From the NCBI GenBank assembly GCA_000711775.1, contig ARYC01002484.1:1-64000 (forward strand): a stretch of 64,000 bases of DNA, read 5' to 3'. Below, one piece after another: positions 24,506-35,304 of this stretch (within the stretch, counting starts at the first letter, position 1; each line of letters begins with the position of its first letter). Source of the stretch: Oxytricha trifallax (lineage: Eukaryota > Ciliophora > Spirotrichea > Sporadotrichida > Oxytrichidae). The notes under the pieces are model-generated. The model saw nothing but the letters and a program-made list of their open reading frames with translations, made no database searches and was not told the DNA's origin. The position numbers were made by a program, and so were the translations under genes.

Positions 24506-25489
24506 TTAATCCATAATTATTTTATATATAAATTATTGTTAAAAATTAATAATAATTTAAAGAGAAATATGAAACTGAAAAATGTTTTTATCAAAATTAT
24601 ATTTCCCATTTTTTATAATTCAATCATATTTTCAACAATATTATTAATAAACCTACTTAATTGTGATGAATTATATTAAATATCATATATACAGGGAGCC
24701 TTTAATTTTTTTTTCTTTAATGCAAAAATTTCAAACATTCTGAATTTTATTGTTGAAAACCACTTCACTTCCAATCATTTGTCGATAATATACTTAATCC
24801 CATATTTTGAATTCCCAGCAGTGCCTATTGATTTATAAAAAATTAAATTATAAATTAAATTAATTAAATTAAATTATTTTAAAAATTAATTTAGACATTA
24901 TCTGCTGTTAGTAAATGCTAGTAAAAAGTAATTTCGCTATTACAATATAAATTAAAAATCCTAATGTTTATAATTTAGCTATTCCATTTAAAACCTCAAT
25001 AAATCAAGATAGTTTATAATATTCCAAATAATTAAATTTGGTTTAATTAATCAAATAAAAGAGAGAGATAATTAATTAAAATTATTTTTATAGACTTTTT
25101 CCAATTGAAATTCTTAAAAATATGTTAAACTTTAATATTAATTTAAATACAGGCGTAAACTAAATATTTTTATAAATTGAAAAAAACTGAAATATTCTTT
25201 TAAAATTAATTTTTGAATTAGGCTATGTATAATAGGATAAAGGAAATAAATAAAAAAATACAAATTATTTAATTCACTAATTATAAAATTTTTCCTTATT
25301 ATTAAGTATAAAACTGAATTGTATATCCTAATCATTTTTAATTTAAAATTAATTTTTATTAAATTATGCAAGAATTTAAGAAAAAGATTTCCTGTTTTAC
25401 TATTGTTTTCCTAATTTTAATAATTTATGAATTTTAATGACTCTTAATTAATATATTCCCTAAATTTTTATGAAAGAATATTTCTAATA
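24506..25489. other. AT-rich intergenic DNA
   Basis: Upstream (promoter side) of the giant minus-strand gene. Only low-complexity A/T and short fortuitous ORFs are seen; no promoter motif was recognised. Confidence 0.5.
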
Positions 25490-25495
25490 CACAAT

Positions 25496-27001
25496 TGTTC
25501 TGACCTAGACCCCCCTCCCCCTCCCCCTTTATAATAAAATTTTTCAAATTATATGAAAAACATATTCTTATGCTTTGAATCATGATCTATCTAAAAAAAT
25601 CTTGCCCTGCAGGCAGCTACTGTTATTTATTATTATATTTGATAAGCTTCACTACGTCCGTCGTCCTTTTTTGATAGATGCTTGTATAGGAAAATATTAG
25701 AAATTAATTTTATTTTTGAGTCTCATTAATTTAATTTTTATGATATCTATTAATATAAACGGACCCAAATTCTATTTAATAATTTTTTATATCTACAATC
25801 GTCTTTATTGTGTATAGTACTTTAAAATAATATAATAAACATTTACACTTTTGTAAATATTTGTCTTATTATATCTTTATTAATTATGAAAATAATATAT
25901 TAAAATGTTAAACAATATCTAATTAATTTATTTAATATTTTAATGATTAACAATAGTAGATTAATTTTCTTAATCCATTTAATATAAATATAATTAGACC
26001 TTTTATCAAAGATTTATATTTTTCGAATTCATTGATAATTTTATAAGTTCAATTTCTCAAAATATCACAAGAAAAAAATAATAGAATTGAATTTTAGCAA
26101 ACAATAGTAGCTCAATAGATTAGAGTTTGTTCAGTTTTAAAAAGTAGTCAATTAAATCTCTCATTATCTTTCCAAATAAAGTTTTTAAACCTGTTTAAAA
26201 CATAAAAGTTTATTTAGAAATTTACAGAAAAAAAACGAGTAGTATTAAATAATGATTAATAGATAAGGCTTATTTTTTCTAGAAGTTTGAGGCATTATAT
26301 AATCTTTAAGATTTAGAGTTATTATTTGTAACTGATTTTATCCAAGATAAGATAAAGAGGAATTATAATTTTTAATGAGATGAGTTGTGTATGGACCCTA
26401 AAAAATGAAGTAATTTATATAAATTATTAAAAATGAATTTAATTAATAGTGTCTTAATGAAATGGCTAAGCTATCTTACTAAAATATAAAATGAACTCAT
26501 TGAATTAAAAATTCTAACTTGTATAAAATAATTTAATTAAAAATTTTCTCTTAAACTATTTAAAAATGATTTCATAATTAATTAAGATATGATAAGACAA
26601 ATATTTACAAAATTGTAAATGTTTATTATATAATTTAAAGTACTATACACAATAAAGACGATTGTAGATATAAAAAATTATTAAATAGAATTTGGGTTCG
26701 TTTATATTAATAGATATAATTAAAATTAAATTAATGACACTCAAAAATAAAATTTAGTTGTAATATTTTCCTATACAAGCATGTATTAAAAAAAGTCGAC
26801 GGACGTAGTGAAGCTTATCAAATATAATAATAAATAACAGTAGCTGCCTGCAGGGCAAGATTTTTTTAGATAGATCATGTATCCAAAGCATAAGAATAAG
26901 TTTTAAATAAAATTTGAAAAAATTTATCATAAAGGGGGGAGGGAGGGTCATATATTTTTCATGGGGGGGAGGGGGGTAGGGGGGGGGTCTCGGTCAGAAC
27001 A
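25496..27001. mobile_element. 1.5-kb foldback element with G-run ends and 6-bp target duplication
   Basis: The termini TGTTCTGACC and GGTCAGAACA are perfect inverse repeats, and the direct repeat CACAAT lies outside both (25490-25495, 27002-27007). Arms of about 400 bases (25496-25890 and 26590-27001) pair closely, for example around CTGCAGGCAGCTACTGTTAT and its complement. Just inside the ends are C-runs (25510-25528) and, on the right arm, many G-runs (26935-26990). The middle (25.9-26.6 kb) is AT-rich with no gene-like frame. It is a non-autonomous transposon of unknown superfamily. Confidence 0.85.
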
Positions 27002-27007
27002 CACAAT

Positions 27008-27660
27008 AATTTTACTTTTTTAAGTGTCTCAAAACAAACAGTAAAATATTTAAGTACTTTGATATTTAATATATGACATTGATTGTGTATTGAAATTAAT
27101 TAAAAAAATATCAAGATCAAATCTAATTTTATGTAGTTTTTCAGAGAAAAAAATCACGGATATTTATTTGTTCTAAGTAAAATCAAGTTCATATTATTTA
27201 AATTAATAGAAGAAGAAATTTATCTCAAAATTTATATATAATTAGTAAAAGAATCATAAAGTATTCTACAAGCCATAATTTAAATTATTATCATAACTAG
27301 AATATACAAATATATTGAAATAAATACTTTGGATGATTTATTAAATGAAAAGCAACTTACAAAATTATAGTCAGAGTTTTTATTAATATTTATTGAATTT
27401 TATACCTTAATTTTATTGTATGCTCTATTATTTTGCAAATTTATAAGAATAATACGATCTATAAAAAGTAGGAAATTAATCATTAAATTATATAATCCCC
27501 AAAATATAACTTATTTTATATTAAAAATACAATTAACAAAAATTTTATATTAAATGAAGTAATTCTTTGAAATCGTAAAATTAATGATTTACAATTATTT
27601 ATAATAAAAACTGAGCTTAATAATAAGTAATTTATATAATATTCTGTCAAACAAATAAAA
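27008..27660. other. AT-rich intergenic DNA
   Basis: Nothing recognisable; upstream region of the kinase gene that starts at 27661. Confidence 0.5.
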
Positions 27661-30195
27661 ATGCAAAGAAATACATAATCAAAGACTAGATAAGTTTCAG
27701 GTTAATTATCTAGTTGTAATGCCACTAATTAAAAATCTAATTTATTGAGTAGCAATAATAAAATGGTTGGCCAAACTTCAACAAAAAGTACAGTAAAAGG
27801 AAATGTTTATTTTTTTTTGTATATAATCTTACTGATGATATTCATTAAAATATTAATAATGTTTAATAAACTGTAACATCAGCTTAAAAACTTAATTAGA
27901 AATAAACTTAAAGCAGATAGTTAAATTAGGTCGGAGTTATAGGTTCACAAAAACTCACTTGAAATGGCTCTTCCCCCACATAAAAATCAACTATTAATAC
28001 GAATTTTTCAAAAAATTCATAAGCAAAAAACTTAGTACAATAAAAACCTGGGAATTCTTCAATTAGCAGCTAAAATAGAAATAGTTGGGTATAACAACCA
28101 GGAGTATCTTAAATAAAACCACAATAGTCGATATATAAAAGTTAATAGAAAGGCTTAATAGTTTAGAGTTTAAACGATGATGATGATCAGACAGTACCCT
28201 ATAAATTTGGTAGGGATTAGTAGCAAAAACTAAGTGCATAGAAAATTGATTAAGATGAAGATGAGGACAGAACTATTCCTTATTAGCCTAGAGGCAAGAA
28301 TAATGCATAAGTTGATGAAGATGCAACTATAGTGAATCAGCAGTATTTATATTTTCATTTTTACAGGTGCATACTAAACTCCGAGAGGACACATTTAAAG
28401 AAACAAATTTCTAGAGTCTCCTACAAAATCAACATTTGACACTTACCTATACAGAAGCTGAATCTTACATGCAAGACCGCAGTATTTTAGAAGATGATTA
28501 ATCAGTTCTGTATCCCTAAAAGCAATAAATCTAAAAATAGTAGATAGAAGAAACTAAATAGTCTACTTATCTGAGTAGCATTAATGATTCAAATGTAGGA
28601 AAGCAGGCTTAACAATATGCAAATTAATAAACAAAAACTCCATCCAAGAGCAATCTACTCTTAAATAAAAATTAGACGACTAGTAGTGGAAATGGAAGCC
28701 AAAACTCAGGCAATATTTAATAATCCTAGTATAATTCTTCCTTCTAATCGTCCTCACAACAATCAAATCCTTAAGGTAAAATCTAAGCGTAGGTAAAGCC
28801 TAAGCAAGTAGTTGGAAGCATTATAAAATAAGAGCAATCTAAAGCTAGTGCTGATTTTCTGACTGTAAACTCGAACTTAAAAGGTAAAGCCCTACAATTA
28901 AATTAAAAGAGAAGTTAATAAAACTTAGTTTAAAGCGACAGCTCATCTAATATACAGCCACTCCCAGGAGTTTATAAGCATATGAGTGAGGAACAGTAGC
29001 ATTCATATAGGAATTATGTTAAAACTTTTATATTTGTTTTTATCTATAATGATTTAGTCCTTGATGGCGGAGTAATGCTAGTAAAGCACAATAATCAAGA
29101 TGTTATAGTAAACTAAAAAATCTATCATCATTTTGGGAAGAAATGCATTGAGGAAATAGCTAAAAATTAAACAATAGTCTATGGAGAGTAAAACTAGTTC
29201 AATGAGAGCAACAAATTGGAGACTGTACAAGAAATAATTGGTTTTCTGAAGCTCTCACAAAAGTACAAGCACATTGAAGATATCGAGAAGCTAGCTGAAG
29301 GAGCAGAGGCTGTAGTTTATAAAATGAATTACCTTGGTTATGATGAGGTAGTAATTAAAGTCCCAAAAGTCAAAAATTATCATTCAATGAACACGATAGC
29401 TTAAGGGGAGGCTGTTTTAGACGGGTTTGAGGATTTAATCAACGAGTCGTAATTAATCAAGAGTATATATCATGAAGATTATACTGTAGAAGTGAAAGAG
29501 GAGATAGTTGAAGTTGACCTTAAAAATAAGCAACTTAAACGCTATCTAGTCATTGTGGAGAGAGCCAGATATAGTTTGTATGATTTGTACTCCTTTAAAG
29601 CTTCAGATCAGAATAAAATTGAAAAGACCGGTTTGTGGTTCAAAAAGAAGGAGTCTACCAAGAATCTAGAGAAGTTCTCTATCTATAAGTTTTACTACTA
29701 CTTTTATCATACTGCAAAAGCTATCAATTATTTACATAGTAAAGGTGTAATATACTCTGACCTTAAACCTTAAAACTTGCTAGTTATGAGAAATTAAAAG
29801 ATCAAAATTGGTGACTTTGGGGTCAGTATACTTCTTAAAAATGGCATAGATAACTATCAAATTAAAGGTTTGTCGCCTTCATGGTGTATTCCAGAGATAA
29901 GAGATAGGTTTTAAAAATATTCTGCTAACAGAGAAGCTAGAAAATTTTACAGAATTAAATGGTCTACTCAAACTTTAAAGCTCAATGATATTTTCGCTCT
30001 TAGTCTAACATTCTCAAAAGAACTGATAACCTATTTGATCCAGAATGAAAAACTCAGCGACGAAGATGAAACTTTGAATATTGCATAAATTATATTTTTG
30101 ATAATTTTTTCTCTTTAATTATGACTTCTTTGGCTCAATTGGAATAAACATGGCTCTTTAAAGAAATAAAACCCTCTAAGAAGGAATTACCATGA
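27661..30195 (+). CDS. Protein kinase-like protein with Q/S-rich N-terminus
   Basis: Starts MQRNTQSKTRQVSGQ. A 353-base IES with pointer AAAGG (27796-28153) separates the first MDS from QSLNDDDDQTVPYKFGR. A Q/S/N-rich linker follows to about 29.0 kb, then a kinase fold: EGAEAVVYK (glycine loop), VVIKVPK (lysine), GVIYSDLKPQNLLV (catalytic loop with Ser where Arg is usual, so non-RD), KIGDFGVS (DFG), SPSWCIPEIRDR (APE-like). After an IES with pointer CTTTG (30072-30132) the frame ends LEQTWLFKEIKPSKKELP at TGA 30193-30195. A small removal of 26 bases near 28335-28365 is also needed (CAG repeats at both ends). The next gene begins in another frame at the overlapping ATG, so this could instead be one kinase-TPR protein. 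Substrate unknown. Confidence 0.75.
27796..28153. other. IES, pointer AAAGG (kinase gene)
   Basis: 348 bases between AAAGG at 27796-27800 and 28149-28153. Excision joins TSTKSTVKG to LIVQSLNDDDDQTV in frame. The longest ordinary IES resolved in this window after the 39-kb one. Confidence 0.7.
30072..30132. other. Probable IES, pointer CTTTG (kinase gene)
   Basis: 51 bases between CTTTG at 30072-30076 and 30128-30132. Excision joins SDEDETL to AQLEQTWLFKEIKP. The downstream TPR frame is different, so this join ends the kinase frame at 30195. Confidence 0.5.
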
Positions 30196-32344
30196 TGGAA
30201 AAACTTTTAAATGACTCTATAACTTACTATTATACACTGATTGAGGTTTTGAGAAACGAGAGAAAGTATGAAGCAGCATATTAAATTGGACAAACCTTAG
30301 AAAAATAAGTCCAAGGAATGCCAAATTTTTCAAAGAATGATAAAGTTTTAGTCTACCTGCGCATTTAAAAAATAATGGCTGAATTCATGATATTTTAAGG
30401 TAACTATCAATAAGCCATCAAACATATCCAAGAGATTGATAAAAAGATAATGTTCGATGAACATGAAATTAAGATTCAAAATAATTATTAAGAGTTTAAT
30501 TTCATTAAATTTGACAATCAAATTTAATACGCTAAGATTTTACTTAATATGGGAAATATTGAAGAAGGAGAAAAGGAAGCTTAGAAAATAATTGAAAACT
30601 ATGCGTCAGATACTTTGAATTTGCATAATTTTGAATTCTAAATTTTAGAGTTATAAGGTCTTTTAGCTATGGCTAAGGGAGATATGAAATCAGCTCTTCC
30701 TATCTACTAAAAATATAGTCGAAGAGTGGAAGTGTTGTAAAATTCTGAAGACTCGCAAATAAAAATGTACTCATTTATGAAACTGGGTGAAGTCTTCTAT
30801 AGACTATAAGATCATGAGGAGTCATTGAAGTACTATGAAAAAACTTAAAAAATGATTTAGGATGAGTATGGAAACAATCACCCTTTAACTTTAGATTGCC
30901 TTAAAGCAATGGGTAGTATATTTGTTAACATGGAGCAGCTAGATAAAGCCACAATAGTCTTCAATAAAGCTCTTGAAATTTGCTAAAATGTTTTTGGAGA
31001 GAAAAATATAATGACGGCTGAGACTTACAGATAAGTTGCCGATTTATTGAACAAAAAGTAGGAACCAAAGGCAATATTTTATTACGAAAAAGCGAGGGCG
31101 ATATACGACTTCCTTTATAATGATGTTAATATTCATTCGGTAGTGATTTACAATAATATGGGAGGGCTCTATGAAATAATGGGTAATTATAAATTAGCAG
31201 AAGAAATGTGCTTTAAATCTCTGAGTATTAAGAAGCATTTACATGATGAAGACAATTTAGATGTCGCAAAGATTTACCAAAATCTAAGTCAGATAAAATT
31301 GAAGCAAAGTGATATTGAAAACGCCATTAGGTATATTTAGCAATCTTATGAAATTAAAGTGAAAGTGCTCACCTTAAAGCAACCAGAGACCATTAATACC
31401 CTAATTACTTATACAAAGATGCTAACTTAGGCAAACAAAACCGAAGGTGCTTATTAATTGTGCGATTAGGCTTACTAAGTTATCAAAAAGTAGTTGAGTC
31501 TAGAGGACCCAATTATGATACAACTCCTTTAGTTTATTGGATAACTCCAAGTTAAACTTAAATTAGTGAACTAGGCTGAAGATTCCTTCAAGACATTGAT
31601 AGAAGTTATAGAAAAATCGTCAATATAGATGCTAAGAGATTAGTTCTATTATAAAGTCTAGAGAGATCTTGGTATTGTTTATGAGCTAATCGACCAATTT
31701 TTTCTTTTATTTTTACATAAATCTAAAATTCTTCCAATTACAGGCCTAGACTTTAAATTATTTTCTTCTATGGTTTATTGTATCTTCTATAGTAAGATTA
31801 TTGATTTTAATTTAATTAGCTTTAAATTAATTATAATTTTTTATATTACCATGTGTATTTACTTTCAATATCAAACAGGTTGTAAAATTGTTTTTATTGA
31901 ATGGATGATGATCGTATGATAGGAATATATGAGAATTGTCTGCCTCTTATTTCTAAAGATCTAATAGCTAGTTCAACTCCCATCAGTACACCTCAGCCCT
32001 CTCCATAAATCTCCGATTTTGTACAATCAGCTTAAGCCACCTAAGGGGTTTTGGGGTAAGACCCTAATTAGTTAAACTAAACCTAGACATACAGTCAAGT
32101 GCAATAAAACTTAGCTTTAGCTGAAATTTTTGGGATGCACAAATCTATAGGAGGAATGTTACTGAGAAGATAAAAACTAAGTGAAGGTCTCAAGCATCTA
32201 GATACAGCCATTAATATGCTGGATTAACATAAAAATTCAAACTAAGTGATGAATACCATGCAGGAAAAGTATGGCAAGAGCCTCAGGGAGATGAAGGAGA
32301 AGTGCTAAGAACACTTGGATAAGTATGGTTAGAAAAAGACTTGA
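30192..32344 (+). CDS. Tetratricopeptide (TPR, kinesin light chain-like) repeat protein
   Basis: ATG at 30192 (CC ATG ATG GAA) overlaps the TGA of the kinase frame. The frame is also open upstream to about 30121. It encodes a run of TPR helices: FMKLGEVFYRLQDHEESLKY, MGSIFVNMEQLDKATIVFNK, IYNNMGGLYEIMGNYKLAEE, IYQNLSQIKLKQSDIENAIR, with the 42-residue spacing of kinesin light chain-type repeats. Near 31672 a long GT-AG intron (to 31921) joins QRDLG to IYENCLPLISKDL. The C-terminal exon, GMHKSIGGMLLRRQKLSEGL, ends at TGA 32342-32344. TPRs act as protein-binding scaffolds; in ciliates kinase and TPR domains often occur in one protein. Confidence 0.75.
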
Positions 32345-32497
32345 GTTTTTAAGTACTATTTTTTATTTATTTCTTAATTATTTGGTATTAGGGGCTAGAT
32401 GCATAAAAATCAGAATAAATCTTATAGTAAAAATTATGAATTAATATCATCATGAATCCTAATTAATTTATTAATTATTTTTATGTTTTTGTTGTCA

Positions 32498-33709
32498 TCA
32501 AAGATAAGTATTAATTTACACTGAGTCATTATCCTGATTATTATTATTCCCATTGACTTCATCATCCTCTTCATCGTAACTAACCTCCTCGTATTCACTT
32601 TCCTCTTCCTCATCAGCTTTTGGCCTCTTCTTGGCTTCCTCTCTTTCCAGCTTTCTTTAGTCTTTTCTTTGTTATTTTCTCTCCTCAATCTCACTCAACA
32701 TTCTCTCTTTTTCCTCGTATAATTCCAATTTAACCTGTAATTTTGCAGTTTATGCACCTGTTATTCCCAATAAAGCCATCAATATTTTCCCTTTTAATTC
32801 AATTTTCTCATTAACTTGCTCCACTGCCTAAATATTAGAAAATTAATCAAATTAACAAATAGATCAATTTATATATGTTTTTACAATTTATGCTTGTTCA
32901 GGCGTTTCGAATTCTATAAAACCTCTGCCTTTATTGTATGAAGACCCATCTGCTCTCAACAAATCAATATTTCTATTATGTTAAATTAATAATCAGATAT
33001 AGTAAATGAACATACTTAATAATGCCGTAATCAGAAAAAATAATTGCTAAATCATCTTCAGTGGCTCTCTCATTAATATTCGATACAAAGATAGTTCGTC
33101 TATCCTTTTCATTCTAGATGATTATTGTAAAAATATAATATTTTATTACATCTATTTATAGAGAACTAAGTTCATCAGAATAATCTTTATTTTCTTATGC
33201 ATTTTTTCTCTAATTTAACTTAGATTCTTGATCTTATCTTAGTTTAAGCTCTTCCTATAGTTCTTGTTCTAGTAACTCTATAAAAAAAAATCATTAAATT
33301 AATGAAGAAATTGTGCTGTGAAATATGGAAACAAAAACATTTCTCGATAATATTTCGAGTTTATTGGCTTACTTTACTGTCTTTGTTCTTCTAACAAACG
33401 TTTTCTCTCAAACTCTAACTCATCCTCGTCAATCTAACCAAGAGCATTATCCTTTTATAAATTCTAATTATTTTTCAGCTATTATTGTAATTTATATAAT
33501 TGATCTTCATCATTTAAGTCTATCTACAATGAAATATTAAAAATATGCAAGGTTTATTTTTAGAAATTGATAGATATATAAATTGAAGAAAAACTTACAT
33601 CTGAATCATCATCATCATTGTCAGCAACTTGAAGTTAATGTTTTTTCTTTTGGAGTTCGGCTTATTTCTGCTTATCTTATAAATCTCCTCTTTTTCTTTT
33701 ACCCAACAT
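32498..33709 (-). CDS. RRM RNA-binding protein
   Basis: Start MLGKRKRGDLQDKQKQ at 33709, stop TGA 32498-32500. One RNA recognition motif: RTIFVSNINERATEDDLAII (RNP2 = IFVSNI), FSDYGIIK, then YNKGRGFIEFETPEQA (RNP1 = KGRGFIEF) and EKIELKGKILMALLG. The N-terminal half is charged and coiled-coil-like; the C-terminus is Lys/Glu-rich and ends in an acidic, Asn-rich tail (EEVSYDEEDDEVNGNNNN). About five short GT-AG introns are needed (for example 33524-33598). Likely a nuclear mRNA-processing factor by family; the exact role cannot be read from the sequence. It converges with the TPR gene. Confidence 0.8.
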
Positions 33710-33851
33710 TTTGTAAAATGAAATATTACTAATTAATTGTTAATATTTAGATTAATCAAGAAATATTCAGATTCATAGAACAAATGAGAGAGCATGAATT
33801 AATAAGAATTTTAAGTGTAAATGCAATTAATTAAATTTATAAGTCAAAAAC

Positions 33852-35177
33852 ATGAAAGTATAAGAACAACAATCATCTCGCTTATTAACATCAAAATTAA
33901 TGCATCCTTTAAGGCAATCTTATCTATTAGCTTTATCAACAATAATCATGGCATAATTTATTTAACTTACCCTTTAAGAATCAGTATTTTCGTAATAGTA
34001 TCAGATTCAGATACACGATTCTTGTGGTAATTTGGAATTTGACTCTCACTTTATGCATCCAGACATATACCTCTATGACTCTAAAAACCTCAGAAATGTG
34101 ACTCTATAAGATTCAATGGAGTATCAAAATGCTCTGAATTTTGTGATTGGAGGTTAGGCAACCTCAGATCCACTAGCTCTGTAGAACATTAGAATTTGTA
34201 CGAAAAAATTTCTGCTAGAAGTTTGTACTATGGATGACTCAGTAGACAGCATATATGTGAGTGTGGACTTAACCCCTAAAATGTGTTACATAGATTAAAC
34301 TGGAGCGCATTAACACATTGATAATGCCACAGAGATACAAATCATCAATGATCAAGCAGTGGAATGTGCGCTCAGTGACTATGTCAAGTGCAGGAATAAC
34401 TTTATAGATTCATGCAAGTTTATCGATTGTTTTACTACTTAGAGGAAAACCTAACCTTCAACTACAAATACTGAATAAGATAAGGACTATTTGTTCTCAG
34501 CATGTGTGCCCAAGTAATTTCAGGAATCAGAAAATTTGAATGTTTGTTACGAAGTCGCTTAAGGAAATTATTTCATAGATCACTTTATGAACGATGATGG
34601 TGGAGCTCTAGATGAATGGGGTGGTAAATAAATGCACACTTTCCTGATCTTAATCATAATAATCTCGTGTTTACTTTGCTGTGTGTGTTCGCTGAGTTGC
34701 TTCTATAACTACAGAGTGTTTAGGACTCATGAACCACCCTTCCCAGTACCTAAATTTTGCCCAGATTGTCTTTTCCCACAACGAGACTACAGAGAGATGT
34801 TGAGATAAAGATAAGATGAGGCACTTGAGGAAAGCATGAATGATGATAGTTAGCTTGGCACACACCATGGACATAATGTAATTACTGCGTTTAACATTGA
34901 GGACCCATAGCCTCTAAGAACACCTAATGATAATGAAATTCATGGAGCTGGTACCGGCAGTGGAGTGGCTGGTATTGCCAGTGGAGTTGGTGAGTATTTC
35001 ACTGGCTTGTTTGGAGGTACAACAGATGCTGGGAATATTTTAATAAAACTTAGGTTCTTAATTTTCTGTTATTCAACTTGCTAAATATTATATTATTTAT
35101 GCAATAATGCAGCACAAAATGCCTAACCTTAAAAATAAAAATACGATAAGTATAAACTACCTGATCTTAGCATATGA
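33852..35177 (+). CDS. Single-pass membrane protein, unknown
   Basis: One uninterrupted frame of about 440 codons with no IES or intron. The N-terminus MKVQEQQSSRLLTSKLMHPL is followed by a hydrophobic signal-like stretch (SYLLALSTIIMAQFI). An extracellular-like part with about ten Cys follows (CTKKFLLEVC, CRNNFIDSCKFIDC). A TM helix (HTFLILIIIISCLLCCVCSL) is followed by a cytosolic tail with CPDCLFP and a Gly-rich stretch (GAGTGSGVAGIASGVGEYF). Stop TGA 35175-35177. No family recognised. It is divergent from the RRM gene, 142 bases apart. Confidence 0.65.
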
Positions 35178-35304
35178 AGCAGTATATAATTCTTGTGGTA
35201 ATATATTATATTTGAAGTTTTCTCAGTTTCAAAATATTTATTATCGTTCAAAATCAAAATAATAAATATAGAAACGATTAATTTAAATATAATCAAGATA
35301 TTTA

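Noticed and set aside
26935-26998. Telomere repeats
   Set aside because: The G-tracts are irregular, lack T4 spacing, and lie inside a symmetrical foldback element with target duplications.
32040-32056. A telomere or TBE end at GGGGTTTTGGGG
   Set aside because: It lies in frame inside a clear exon of the TPR gene, with no TBE subterminal sequence and no ANT duplication structure.
32434-32694. A basic minus-strand ORF beginning MRLRRENNKEK
   Set aside because: It is an out-of-frame reading of the C-terminus of the RRM protein, whose true frame is acidic at its end.
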